DNA of 37,876 bases from contig JAGLED010000037.1 of NCBI GenBank assembly GCA_023145215.1, positions 1 through 37,876 of the forward strand. The letters run 5' to 3'. The position numbers and the translations under genes are program-made. Origin of the DNA: Rhodospirillales bacterium. Lineage in GTDB: Bacteria; Pseudomonadota; Alphaproteobacteria; Rhodospirillales; Casp-alpha2. The notes beneath the pieces were generated by a model. The model did not search any database. It was not told where the DNA came from and saw nothing but the letters and a program-made list of their open reading frames with translations. Of this stretch, positions 7,932 to 16,117 are shown in pieces (position 1 is the first letter of the stretch; the number at the start of each line of letters is the position of its first letter).

Positions 7932-9833
7932 ATGCAGGATCAACCGGAAGAGATGAACACCGAGGATGTCGGCTACGCGGACAAGGGCGCGGACGCAATC
8001 CGCGCCCGGCTGCCCGGTTTGCCGACATCGCCCGGTGTTTACCGGATGCTTAACGAGGCCGGTGACGTGCTTTATGTCGGTAAGGCCAAGAATATTCGTA
8101 AGCGGGTCACCAACTACGCCAACCCCAATCGGCAAACGATCCGTATCCGGCGTATGATCGCGCAGACCGTCGAACTCGAGATCGTGAAAACCGAGACCGA
8201 GGCCGAAGCATTGCTGCTGGAGTCGGATCTGATCAAGCGCTACGCGCCCCGATACAATATCCTGCTCCGTGACGACAAATCTTTTCCGATGATCCTGGTA
8301 ACCGGCGATCACGACTATCCGCAGATCGTCAAATACCGGGGGGCCCGCAATCGCAAAGGCGAATACTTCGGTCCGTTCGCGTCGGTTTGGGCGGTCAATG
8401 ACACGCTCGGGCTCCTTCAGCGGGCCTTCCTGCTCCGGACGTGCTCCGATAACGTCTTCGCCAACCGCTCGCGCCCGTGTCTGCTTTACCAGATCAAGCG
8501 CTGTTCCGGCCCCTGCGTCGGACGCATTTCGAAAGAGGATTACAATGGTCTCGTCGACGAGGCGCGTGAGTTCCTGACCGGCGACAGCCAGCGAATTCAG
8601 CGTAAACTCGCCGCGAACATGCAGGCCGCGTCCGACGCGTTGGAGTACGAGCTCGCCGCGCAGTACCGAGACCGTATCCAGGCGTTGACCCGGGTCCAAT
8701 CCCGCCATGAGGCATTCAGTGCCGGCCTTGAAGACGCCGACGTCCTTGCGGTCCACCAGGACGGGGGACAGACCTGTGTCGAGGTGTTCTTTTACCGTGG
8801 TGCCCGGAGCTATGGGAATCGGGCGTATTTCCCCAGCCACGCGCGCGAGGACAGTCCCGAAGAAGTTCTGGAAGCGTTCATCGGGCAGTTTTACGCGCGG
8901 ACCATGCCGCCAAAGCTGATCCTGGCATCCCATAAGATCCCGAACAGGGGGTTGGTCGAGGAAGCACTTCGTGTGCGCGCCGACCGCAAAATCGAGATCC
9001 GTGTACCAACCCGAGGCGAGAAAAAACGTGTCGTCGACAACGCGGCCGCCAATGCCCGCGATGCCTTGGCCAGGCGCATGTCGGAAAGCGCATCGCAACG
9101 CAAGTTACTGGAGGCGCTCTCAGACGCGCTCAAGCTCGAGGGCACGCCCGAACGAATCGAGGTCTACGATAACTCCCACGTTTCCGGCACAAACGCCATA
9201 GGCGCGATGATCGTCGTTGGCGCGGAAGGGTTCATGAAAAACGCCTATCGGAAATTCAACATTCGCCGCGCCGGTGCGGGCGGCGCGTCGGCGGGGGACG
9301 ATTACGACATGATGCGCGAGGTCCTTGAGCGGCGGTTCTCACGCGCCCTCAAGGAAGACCCCGACCGAACCAAGGGCCAGTGGCCCGATCTTGTGCTGGT
9401 CGACGGCGGGAAGGGACAGCTTTCCGCCGCCCAGGATGTGTTCCAGCAACTCGGGATCGAGGATGTACCCCTTGCCGCCATCGCAAAGGGACCGGACCGT
9501 AACGCTGGGCGCGAGAAGATATTCCTGCCGCAGAAAACCGAGCCGATCCAACTCGGTCACAAGGATCCTGTGCTCTATTTCCTGCAGCGCATCCGGGACG
9601 AAGCGCACCGGTTCGCCATCGGCACGCATCGCGCCAAGCGCAGGAAGCAGATCAACAAGTCGATCCTGGACGAGGTGCCGGGCATCGGGACGAAACGAAA
9701 GAAGGCATTGCTTCACCATTTCGGCGCCGCGCAGTCTGTCGCCACGGCGGGGGTTAAGGATCTGGAAACCGTCGACGGGGTCAGCCGCGCCATGGCCAAG
9801 AAGATCTACGACTGGTTCCATCCAGAGGATTGA
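7932..9833 (+). CDS. uvrC: excinuclease ABC subunit C
   Basis: UvrC makes both incisions in nucleotide excision repair after UvrA/UvrB damage recognition. Domains in order: GIY-YIG nuclease (GVY at 35-37, LYVGKAKNIRKRV near 47-59), the Cys-containing region (CLLYQIKRCSGPCVG), a UVR motif (LEYELAAQYRDRIQAL), the RNase H-like endonuclease core (EVYDNSH, VDGGKGQLSAA, HRFAIGTHR) and a C-terminal helix-hairpin-helix pair (VPGIGTKRKKALLHHF; VDGVSRAMAKKIYDWF). At 633 residues it is normal length. The start is uncertain: ATG 7932 is used. ATG 7953 has GGAAG just upstream, and TTG 7878 would add 18 residues. The DnaA-box dyad lies about 80 bases upstream. Confidence 0.96.
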   Translation: MQDQPEEMNTEDVGYADKGADAIRARLPGLPTSPGVYRMLNEAGDVLYVGKAKNIRKRVTNYANPNRQTIRIRRMIAQTVELEIVKTETEAEALLLESDLIKRYAPRYNILLRDDKSFPMILVTGDHDYPQIVKYRGARNRKGEYFGPFASVWAVNDTLGLLQRAFLLRTCSDNVFANRSRPCLLYQIKRCSGPCVGRISKEDYNGLVDEAREFLTGDSQRIQRKLAANMQAASDALEYELAAQYRDRIQALTRVQSRHEAFSAGLEDADVLAVHQDGGQTCVEVFFYRGARSYGNRAYFPSHAREDSPEEVLEAFIGQFYARTMPPKLILASHKIPNRGLVEEALRVRADRKIEIRVPTRGEKKRVVDNAAANARDALARRMSESASQRKLLEALSDALKLEGTPERIEVYDNSHVSGTNAIGAMIVVGAEGFMKNAYRKFNIRRAGAGGASAGDDYDMMREVLERRFSRALKEDPDRTKGQWPDLVLVDGGKGQLSAAQDVFQQLGIEDVPLAAIAKGPDRNAGREKIFLPQKTEPIQLGHKDPVLYFLQRIRDEAHRFAIGTHRAKRRKQINKSILDEVPGIGTKRKKALLHHFGAAQSVATAGVKDLETVDGVSRAMAKKIYDWFHPED

Positions 9834-9835
9834 GC

Positions 9836-10129
9836 ATGCTTTATATGGTGATCGAGAGGTTCTTCGAAGGCGCGGACGTCGTTTATGCGCGGTTCCGTGA
9901 AAAAGGGCGAATGCTGCCGGATGGGCTTGAGTATATCGACAGCTGGGTCAGCGAAGACCTCGGCACTTGTTATCAGATTATGTTGACCGAGGATTCTCGC
10001 CTGCTCGACCAATGGATGTCATATTGGGATGATATCGTTTCTTTCGAAGTTGTGCCGATTTTGCAAAGTTCCGACGCCCAGCGGCAAGTTTTCGGCGTCG
10101 AGCAGGTTTCAACGCCGCCCCGAACCTGA
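9836..10129 (+). CDS. DUF3303-like small protein
   Basis: A 97-residue protein starts two bases after the uvrC stop. The opening MLYMVIERF, the PDGLEYIDSWV segment and the central Cys-Tyr-Q strand match the DUF3303 pattern of small ferredoxin-like alpha/beta proteins, which have no established function. There is no signal peptide or membrane segment, so it should be cytoplasmic. The tight spacing implies cotranscription and translational coupling with uvrC. The family call rests on recalled pattern only; function is not assigned. Confidence 0.7.
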   Translation: MLYMVIERFFEGADVVYARFREKGRMLPDGLEYIDSWVSEDLGTCYQIMLTEDSRLLDQWMSYWDDIVSFEVVPILQSSDAQRQVFGVEQVSTPPRT

Positions 10130-10186
10130 TAGAAATAGATGGGAACGGGGGCTTGATGTCCGCGCCACTCACCCGGGGCCAGGGCC

Positions 10187-10831
10187 ATGCTAACAAAGAT
10201 TCCGAATATGTTGACCATCGGCAGGATCGTTGCGATCCCGCTGTTGGTGGTTTCGTTGATCTTTCTCGATGCCCCGCTTGCCAACTGGATCGCATTTACA
10301 TTCTACACGCTGGCTTGTGTTACAGATTTCTTTGATGGCTATCTCGCGCGTGCACTCTCTCAACAATCGGCATTCGGCCGCTTTCTCGATCCCATTGCCG
10401 ACAAGCTACTGGTAGCGTCCGTCCTGCTGGTGCTGGTCGGGGTTGATCGCATCAACGGCGTGACGGTGCTGCCCGCGGCCGTGATCCTGTGCCGCGAAAT
10501 CCTGGTGTCGGGGCTTCGCGAGTTTCTGGCCGAAGTTCGGGTTTCCATGCCGGTGACGGCATTGGCCAAGTGGAAGACGACGATCCAGATGCTGGCGCTC
10601 GGCTTTCTTCTCGTGGGGCCTGCCGGCCCCGACTTTGGGCCACTTACAACGACGGAGATCGGTGTGATTGGCCTCTGGGGCGCAGCCCTCCTGACATTGG
10701 TCACCGGTGCCGATTATCTAATTGTCGGTATTCGGCAGATTGCCGCCGTCGATAACAAGTCAGAGCCGCCAGCCGAACAGAAAAAACCGGATGCAAAGTC
10801 CGACACCGGGAAAATGAGTGCCACCGGTTGA
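10187..10831 (+). CDS. pgsA: CDP-diacylglycerol-glycerol-3-phosphate 3-phosphatidyltransferase
   Basis: PgsA condenses CDP-diacylglycerol with glycerol-3-phosphate to phosphatidylglycerophosphate in the inner membrane, the committed step to phosphatidylglycerol and cardiolipin. The protein opens with IPNMLTIGRI and has several membrane helices. It carries the complete CDP-alcohol phosphotransferase motif: D47, D50-G51, A54-R55, G64, D68 and D72. The charged tail (about 190-214, Lys/Pro/Glu-rich) is probably unstructured. At 214 residues it is slightly longer than usual because of this tail. The position after uvrC and before Moco genes is a common alphaproteobacterial order. Confidence 0.94.
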   Translation: MLTKIPNMLTIGRIVAIPLLVVSLIFLDAPLANWIAFTFYTLACVTDFFDGYLARALSQQSAFGRFLDPIADKLLVASVLLVLVGVDRINGVTVLPAAVILCREILVSGLREFLAEVRVSMPVTALAKWKTTIQMLALGFLLVGPAGPDFGPLTTTEIGVIGLWGAALLTLVTGADYLIVGIRQIAAVDNKSEPPAEQKKPDAKSDTGKMSATG

Positions 10832-10905
10832 TCCGATCGCGTCGGGTGACGATATTTCCCCTATAATCAATAGAACGGGCCAAAGGCTGTCGGGGACATC
10901 CGAAG

Positions 10906-11424
10906 ATGAAGATATTTGGATTCGCAGGCTGGAGCGGGAGTGGCAAGACGACGCTGGTGACACATGTCATTCCGGCGTTGAGTAGCCGTGGGCTGAAGGT
11001 CTCGACCATCAAGCATACACATCACAAGTTCGATATCGACCAACCCGGCAAGGATACGTACCGCCATCGCGAAGCGGGCGCGCACGAGGTTTTTATCGCG
11101 GGCGGACAACGCTGGGCGCTGCTGCATGAAAACCGGGGCGAACGCGAGCCGACAATAGAGGAAATGCTGGAGCGCATGACTGAGGTCGATCTGGTCCTGA
11201 TTGAGGGCTTCAAGACTTACCCTCATCCGAAGATGGAGATTTTTCGCTCGGATGTCGGCAAACCGATGTTGTGTGCGGACGACCCGACCATTGTCGCGAT
11301 TGCGACCACCGACGACCTCGACGTCGATATACCGCGGATCGATTTGAACGATATCGAGGCCGTGGCGGACTTCATTATCGAATTCTGTGAATTGCCGGCG
11401 GAGCGGCGCCATGGCGCAGCTTAA
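10906..11424 (+). CDS. mobB: molybdopterin-guanine dinucleotide biosynthesis protein B
   Basis: MobB is a GTP-binding adapter that helps MobA attach GMP to molybdopterin. The 172-residue product has a P-loop GWSGSGKTT (8-16, Lys14), then the typical TIKHTHHKFDIDQPGKDTY region and the acidic VLIEGFK strand (Walker B-like), followed by PKMEIFR. It belongs to the cytoplasmic molybdenum-cofactor pathway with moeA, moaD and moaE directly downstream. The last 14 bases overlap moeA. No mobA is visible in the window. A TATAAT-like hexamer lies upstream at 10862-10867 but lacks a convincing -35 partner. Confidence 0.94.
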   Translation: MKIFGFAGWSGSGKTTLVTHVIPALSSRGLKVSTIKHTHHKFDIDQPGKDTYRHREAGAHEVFIAGGQRWALLHENRGEREPTIEEMLERMTEVDLVLIEGFKTYPHPKMEIFRSDVGKPMLCADDPTIVAIATTDDLDVDIPRIDLNDIEAVADFIIEFCELPAERRHGAA

Positions 11425-12670
11425 GGACGACTGTTTCGCATTCGGCGATGCCCTCGTGCCATTTGACGATGCGATGTCGGATCTGGCGACGCGCCTTAAG
11501 ACCGTGGTTGAGACCGAAGCCGTATCCCTGATCGAAGCCGGTGGGCGGGTGCTTGCCGAAGATCTGGTTTCCGACCGCAACGTGCCGCCGCACGACAACA
11601 GTGCCGTCGACGGCTATGCGGTGTTTTTCAGTGATCTTGATCCGGATCACGAGACGCGCCTTCCTGTAAGCGGGCGCGTTGCCGCCGGGCATCCGCTTGG
11701 GCGTGACGCGCAGCCCGGCGAAGCCGTGCAGATATTCACCGGTGCGCCGATGCCGTCGGGTATGGACACCGTCTTTATGGAAGAGGACGTCGCCCGGGAT
11801 GGCGACCAGATCGTCCTGCCAAAGGGGTTGAAGCAGGGTTCGAACCGCCGGTTTGCGGGGGAGGATGTGAAGACGGGTGACGTTATCGTGGTGGATGGAA
11901 CGCGTCTTCGGCCGCAAGAGATCGGCCTTGCCGCATCGATCGGTCGCGACCGGTTGACCGTGTATCAGCCTCTTCGTGTTGCGGTATTCTCAACCGGGGA
12001 CGAGGTCAGCGACCCAACGGGTGATGCGCCCGAAGGCTGCATCTATGACGCCAACCGGTTTTCGGTTATGGCGCTGTTGCATCGGCTCGGTGTCGCGGTG
12101 ACGGACCTCGGTATCTTGCCGGACGATGAAGCGGCGATTTCGGCGGCGCTCGGGAAAGCCGCTTCCGATCATCACGTTTTGATGACATCCGGCGGCGTAT
12201 CGGCCGGTGAAGAAGATCACATCAAAGCCGCGGTTGAAAAACTGGGACGCATCCACTTCTGGCGGCTGGCGATCAAACCCGGCCGCCCGATCGCGCTTGG
12301 CCAGCTTGGTGATGCGTCGTTCATTGGTTTGCCGGGCAATCCGGTGGCGGCGATGGTCACATTTCTGATGATCGCGCAGCCTATCCTGCGCCGGCTTGCC
12401 GGTGAAACGGGCTACCGCGCGGCGCGCGTCAAGGTCGCGACCGATTTCGCCTATAAGAAAAAGAAAGGGCGGCGTGAATGGGTGCGGGTGACGCTTGGCA
12501 GCGACGGGAACGGCTCACCGCTTCTGAGCAAGCATCATTCCAGTGGTGCCGGTATTCTGACGTCGATGTCCGGCGCTGACGGCCTGGCCGAGATCGGCGA
12601 GGATATCGAGAGACTGGAAGCCGGCGCGAGCGTGACGTACATTCCGTTCAGCGGACTGATATCGGGGTAA
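11411..12670 (+). CDS. moeA: molybdopterin molybdenumtransferase
   Basis: MoeA inserts molybdate into adenylated molybdopterin to give the active cofactor. The 419-residue protein shows the MoeA landmarks: VPPHDNSAVDGYAV near residue 60, GAPMPSGMDTVFMEED, the MoCF-binding core with STGDE, YDANR, TSGGVSAGEEDHIK, AIKPGRPIALG and GLPGNPVA, and a C-terminal domain IV. ATG 11411 is chosen, overlapping mobB by 14 bases; the longer reading from 11387 lies entirely within mobB. The moaD gene follows 4 bases after the stop. Length and motifs are normal for the family. Confidence 0.95.
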   Translation: MAQLKDDCFAFGDALVPFDDAMSDLATRLKTVVETEAVSLIEAGGRVLAEDLVSDRNVPPHDNSAVDGYAVFFSDLDPDHETRLPVSGRVAAGHPLGRDAQPGEAVQIFTGAPMPSGMDTVFMEEDVARDGDQIVLPKGLKQGSNRRFAGEDVKTGDVIVVDGTRLRPQEIGLAASIGRDRLTVYQPLRVAVFSTGDEVSDPTGDAPEGCIYDANRFSVMALLHRLGVAVTDLGILPDDEAAISAALGKAASDHHVLMTSGGVSAGEEDHIKAAVEKLGRIHFWRLAIKPGRPIALGQLGDASFIGLPGNPVAAMVTFLMIAQPILRRLAGETGYRAARVKVATDFAYKKKKGRREWVRVTLGSDGNGSPLLSKHHSSGAGILTSMSGADGLAEIGEDIERLEAGASVTYIPFSGLISG

Positions 12671-12674
12671 CGTT

Positions 12675-12926
12675 TTGAAACTGCTTTATTTTGCTTGGAT
12701 CCGGGAACACGTCGGCACATCGGCGGAAGAAATCTCCCGCCCGGACGACGTCAAGACGGTCAGCGACCTGATCGCCTGGCTGGCTGGGCGCGGCGATGGT
12801 TACGCGACTGCATTTGCCGACACCGCGCTGGTCCGCGCCGCAGTCAACCAGGAACACGTCGATCCGCTACATCCGGTCGCAGACGGCGACGAGATTGCAT
12901 TCTTTCCGCCCGTGACGGGGGGCTGA
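12675..12926 (+). CDS. moaD: molybdopterin synthase sulfur carrier subunit
   Basis: MoaD is the small ubiquitin-like subunit of molybdopterin synthase; its C-terminal Gly-Gly is thiocarboxylated and donates sulfur to precursor Z. The 83-residue product keeps the beta-grasp pattern (MKLLYFAWIREHVG; DGDEIAFFPPVTGG) and ends exactly in Gly-Gly as required. The start codon is TTG at 12675, four bases after the moeA stop, with only a weak Shine-Dalgarno. The low-strength start may be offset by coupling to moeA. The moaE gene follows after 5 bases. Confidence 0.94.
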   Translation: MKLLYFAWIREHVGTSAEEISRPDDVKTVSDLIAWLAGRGDGYATAFADTALVRAAVNQEHVDPLHPVADGDEIAFFPPVTGG

Positions 12927-12931
12927 GAAGC

Positions 12932-13396
12932 ATGATCCGCGTTCAGCAAGAGGATTTCGACCTGGGCGGTGAATTGCAGGCGATGAGCGCCGGTAGGACC
13001 GGCATCGGTGGCCTTTGCTCATTCGTTGGTTTGGTGCGCGACATGGCGGGAGACGCCGAAATCGGTGGCATGACGCTGGAGCATTACCCCGGAATGACGG
13101 AGCGTGCGCTCGAAGAGATCGAAGCCGAGGCGCAAGCGCGCTGGCCCCTGGAAGCGACGTTGATCATCCATCGTTACGGAAGATTAGAGCCGGGCGATCA
13201 GATCGTCCTGGTCGCCGCCGCGTCCGCTCACCGCGAGGCTGCGTTCGAGGCCTGCCATTACCTGATTGATTTCTTAAAAACCCGGGCGCCATTTTGGAAA
13301 CTGGAAGAAACGCCGGACGGCCCCAAGTGGGTCGATGCCCGTGCCAGCGACGACGACGCCGTGGCGCGCTGGGCCGCCAAGAGCCGGGGGAACTGA
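12932..13396 (+). CDS. moaE: molybdopterin synthase catalytic subunit
   Basis: MoaE forms the heterotetrameric molybdopterin synthase with MoaD. The 154-residue protein contains the conserved GGLCSFVGLVRD start of the fold, LEHYPGMTERALEEIE, the HRYGRLEPGDQIV segment and the active-site region FLKTRAPFWKLE, whose lysines match those contacting the MoaD Gly-Gly tail. ATG 12932 is preceded by GAGAAG. Cytoplasmic. It closes the mobB-moeA-moaD-moaE set; moaA, moaB and moaC are not in the window. Confidence 0.95.
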   Translation: MIRVQQEDFDLGGELQAMSAGRTGIGGLCSFVGLVRDMAGDAEIGGMTLEHYPGMTERALEEIEAEAQARWPLEATLIIHRYGRLEPGDQIVLVAAASAHREAAFEACHYLIDFLKTRAPFWKLEETPDGPKWVDARASDDDAVARWAAKSRGN

Positions 13397-13399
13397 CGC

Positions 13400-14242
13400 G
13401 TGGCCGGGAAAGATGGACGCGACGGTGACGGTGCGGACAGTCGTCTGCCGGTAAAGGCGTACCAGAACCTTCAATTTCTCCAAAGCCCCGACGCGCGGAC
13501 AGTACGTATCCTGTCCGAGTATCTGGAGCCTGAGGCTCGCTTCGCCGAGTACAATATCGCCGACACCATCGTGTTTTTCGGTTCTGCGCGCATTAAAAGC
13601 CGTGAAGACGCCGACAAGCACATGGATGCCGCCAAGCGCCACGGCGGTGACATGGTCGAGGCCGAGCGGATCTTGCGCATGTCCCAGTATTACGAGGCGG
13701 CCAGGACGCTCGCCAACCGATTGACCAAATGGTCGAAAACTTTGGAAGGATCGCGCCGGCGTTTCGTCGTCTGCACCGGCGGTGGGCCGGGAATCATGGA
13801 AGCGGCCAACCGGGGCGCGTCAGAGGCGGCCGGGATCAATATCGGCCTCAATATCTCGCTGCCCCATGAACAGCACGAAAACCCCTACGTTACACGAGAG
13901 TTGGGGTTCGAATTCCACTACTTCTTCATGCGCAAGTTCTGGTTCATGTATCTGGCCAAGGCGATGCTGGTATTCCCCGGCGGTTTCGGCACTATGGACG
14001 AATTTTTCGAAACCCTGACCTTGATGCAGACGGGCAAACTCAAGAAGCGTGTACCGACGGTCTTGTTCGGTAAAACGTTCTGGGATGAGGCGATGAATCT
14101 CGACACCTTGGTCGATGCGGGGACGGTAACGCCGGAAGATCTGGACTTATTCCTGACGACCGACGATATCGATGAAGCATTCGACTATGTCACTGCGCAA
14201 TTGACCAAGCACGCTCTGGGAGTCCCGGGCGGGATGCTGTGA
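13400..14242 (+). CDS. LOG-family protein (nucleoside 5'-monophosphate phosphoribohydrolase type)
   Basis: This 280-residue protein has the two signatures of the lysine-decarboxylase-like LOG fold: GGGPGIMEAANRGA and PGGFGTMDEFFE. Characterised LOG proteins hydrolyse adenine or cytokinin nucleoside 5'-monophosphates to base and ribose-5-phosphate; older databases call them lysine decarboxylases, which is misleading. It has an N-terminal extension of about 95 residues before the core, typical of the longer LOG branch. GTG 13400 starts three bases after moaE, so it is likely cotranscribed with the Moco genes, although no functional link is known. The substrate is not determined by sequence. Confidence 0.85.
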   Translation: MAGKDGRDGDGADSRLPVKAYQNLQFLQSPDARTVRILSEYLEPEARFAEYNIADTIVFFGSARIKSREDADKHMDAAKRHGGDMVEAERILRMSQYYEAARTLANRLTKWSKTLEGSRRRFVVCTGGGPGIMEAANRGASEAAGINIGLNISLPHEQHENPYVTRELGFEFHYFFMRKFWFMYLAKAMLVFPGGFGTMDEFFETLTLMQTGKLKKRVPTVLFGKTFWDEAMNLDTLVDAGTVTPEDLDLFLTTDDIDEAFDYVTAQLTKHALGVPGGML

Positions 14243-14315
14243 CGGGCGCTATTGCTCAATTTTGACAACATGCTTACCCTAAGCGGTCGAAAACACCCGG
14301 AAAGGGGAGCGGCGC

Positions 14316-15530
14316 TTGCCTGAGAACATTTATTCACGCTTGTACAATGCGGGCGATATCATCTTCCGTAGAGGCGAGCCCGGGGAACACGCCTATTTCA
14401 TCGAAAGAGGCGCGGTCGACGTCATCATCGAGAAGGATGGTGAAGACATCGTTCTGGCCAGGTTGGGTCCCGGTGAGATCATCGGCGAAATGTCGATGAT
14501 CGACGACGCACCAAGATCCGCCGATGTGATCGCGACTGAAGAAACCGAATTGATCGTGATTCAGCGTTCGCGGGTCATCAAGCCGCTGACGTCTGCGGAT
14601 CCGATGATGAACCTGATCCTGCGTGTCGTTTTGACGCGGTTCCGCAACGCGCAGAACCGCTATTCCGGCCTGAATGTTGCCGCCGATCAAAAGAACTCAT
14701 CGCTTGAGGAAATCCGGGCGATGGCGTTCCAGCGCATCCACGACGAGCGCGACCTGATGGGCGCCCTCGAAGGGCAGGAATTCAGGATGCACTACCAACC
14801 GATTATCTCGCTCGATACCGGAAAGATTGCCGGTTTCGAGGCGTTGATGCGCTGGGAGAAACCGGACGGCTCGTTTGTTTCGCCAGGGCATTTCATTCCG
14901 CTCGCGGAGCACACAGGGTTGATCGTCGAGTTGGGCCGCTTTGCACTCGAAACCAGCCTGCGTGACCAGGCGGCGTTTTCAGAAGCGTTTGCCCAAATGC
15001 ATCCAGACGACGCGCTCCCATTCATGAGCACTAACGTTTCCGGATTACAGCTTTCCGACCTGAACGAAATCGATCGTATCGGTGGCATCATCCACGACAG
15101 CGGCGTCGACCTGGAACAGGTCAAACTCGAGATCACCGAAACCCTGATGGTCGAGAACCCGGACCACGCCGCCGACGCGCTGAAGAAGTTGAAGGCGCTC
15201 GGTATATCGCTGGCAATCGATGACTTCGGCACGGGGTACTCGAGCCTCAGCTATCTGCATATGTTCCCACTGGATACGCTCAAGATCGACCGTGCCTTTG
15301 TCAACAGCATGGATGAAACCGAGAACAGCCGCAGGATCGTTCACAGCATTGTCGGGCTGGCGCATGCACTTGGGATGAACATTGTAGCCGAGGGAATCGA
15401 GAACGAGGCGCAGCAGGCTAAACTACAGGAACTGGGCTGTCATTTCGGCCAGGGTTACCTCTTTGCAAAGCCGCAATCGGCAGCGGATGCGCTGGACCTG
15501 ATCAACTCCGGTAAGAGTTGGCAAATTTAG
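14316..15530 (+). CDS. cyclic-nucleotide-binding domain fused to EAL c-di-GMP phosphodiesterase
   Basis: Residues about 8-120 form a cNMP-binding (Crp-like) beta-barrel with the phosphate-binding cassette GEIIGEMSMIDDAPRSADV. Residues about 150-400 form an EAL domain. Catalytic features look intact: EAL at 175-177, TNVSG, EITETLM, DDFGTGYSSLSYL, LKID, VAEGIE and the late QGYLFAKP. It should hydrolyse c-di-GMP to pGpG in the cytoplasm, possibly gated by cAMP or cGMP. There is no DNA-binding or membrane segment. A TTG start (14316) follows AAGGGGAG at 14302-14309. A TTGACA hexamer at 14262-14267 might belong to a promoter, but no good -10 follows. Confidence 0.9.
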   Translation: MPENIYSRLYNAGDIIFRRGEPGEHAYFIERGAVDVIIEKDGEDIVLARLGPGEIIGEMSMIDDAPRSADVIATEETELIVIQRSRVIKPLTSADPMMNLILRVVLTRFRNAQNRYSGLNVAADQKNSSLEEIRAMAFQRIHDERDLMGALEGQEFRMHYQPIISLDTGKIAGFEALMRWEKPDGSFVSPGHFIPLAEHTGLIVELGRFALETSLRDQAAFSEAFAQMHPDDALPFMSTNVSGLQLSDLNEIDRIGGIIHDSGVDLEQVKLEITETLMVENPDHAADALKKLKALGISLAIDDFGTGYSSLSYLHMFPLDTLKIDRAFVNSMDETENSRRIVHSIVGLAHALGMNIVAEGIENEAQQAKLQELGCHFGQGYLFAKPQSAADALDLINSGKSWQI

Positions 15531-15564
15531 GGCCTTTTAAGCCTTTCTCCCGAATGCCAAAATC

Positions 15565-15582
15565 CCTCCAAGTCAATGGAGG
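15565..15582 (+). promoter_or_regulatory. hairpin that covers the ribosome-binding site of the carbonic anhydrase gene
   Basis: CCTCCA (15565-15570) and TGGAGG (15577-15582) form a perfect 6-bp stem with a 6-base loop. The 3' arm is the Shine-Dalgarno of the downstream gene (ATG 15589, spacing 6). If formed in mRNA it would hide the ribosome-binding site. Confidence 0.4.
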
Positions 15583-15588
15583 CCATCA

Positions 15589-16116
15589 ATGAAATACACA
15601 CTCGGCGAGCACCGGGTTCAAACCCACGGTGACGACTATTGGATCGCGCCAAACGCGTCGGTTATTGGGAAGGTTACGCTGGAGAAAGATGCCAGCGTCT
15701 GGTTCGGGGCCGTGCTGCGCGGCGACAACGATCCGATCATCGTCGGCGAGGGTACGAACATCCAAGAGAATAGCGTACTCCACACCGATCCGGGCTACAC
15801 CCTGAAACTGGGGAAAGGGGTCACGGTCGGGCACATGGCGATGCTGCACGGCTGCACGGTTGATGACAATTCCCTGATCGGCATCGGGGCGGTCGTGCTC
15901 AATGGGGCCAAGATCGGCAAGAACTGTATCATCGGCGCTAAGGCGCTGGTCACGGAAGGGACGGAGATTCCGGACAATTCCCTGGTCGTCGGTGCACCCG
16001 GACGGGTAATCCGCGAGTTGAAGGAAGACGCGATCGCCGACCTGACCCGGATCGCCGTTCACTACGTCGAACGTTGGAAAAGATTTAAGACCGAAATGAC
16101 CGAGGACGGCGTCTGA
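15589..16116 (+). CDS. gamma-carbonic anhydrase family protein (YrdA/PaaY-like)
   Basis: This 175-residue left-handed beta-helix protein has hexapeptide repeats through about residues 20-140 (for example [31 protein letters not shown]). The metal-ligand histidines of the gamma carbonic anhydrase class appear as SVLHTD and [10 protein letters not shown]. Family members are trimeric, bind zinc or iron, and either hydrate CO2 or, as in PaaY, act as thioesterases for CoA adducts. The gene ends one base before an acyl-CoA ligase, so a CoA-linked role is possible. Its Shine-Dalgarno lies in a hairpin. The exact reaction is unknown. Confidence 0.88.
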   Translation: MKYTLGEHRVQTHGDDYWIAPNASVIGKVTLEKDASVWFGAVLRGDNDPIIVGEGTNIQENSVLHTDPGYTLKLGKGVTVGHMAMLHGCTVDDNSLIGIGAVVLNGAKIGKNCIIGAKALVTEGTEIPDNSLVVGAPGRVIRELKEDAIADLTRIAVHYVERWKRFKTEMTEDGV

Positions 16117-16117
16117 T

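Noticed and set aside
7830..9098. 422-residue open frame on the - strand
   Set aside because: Antisense to uvrC; composition and lack of motifs mark it as a shadow.
10862..10867. TATAAT as promoter of mobB
   Set aside because: The nearest TTGA-type hexamer (10828) is 28 bases upstream, too far for a sigma-70 pair.
14262..14267. TTGACA as -35 element of the EAL gene
   Set aside because: No acceptable -10 hexamer at 16-18 bases downstream.
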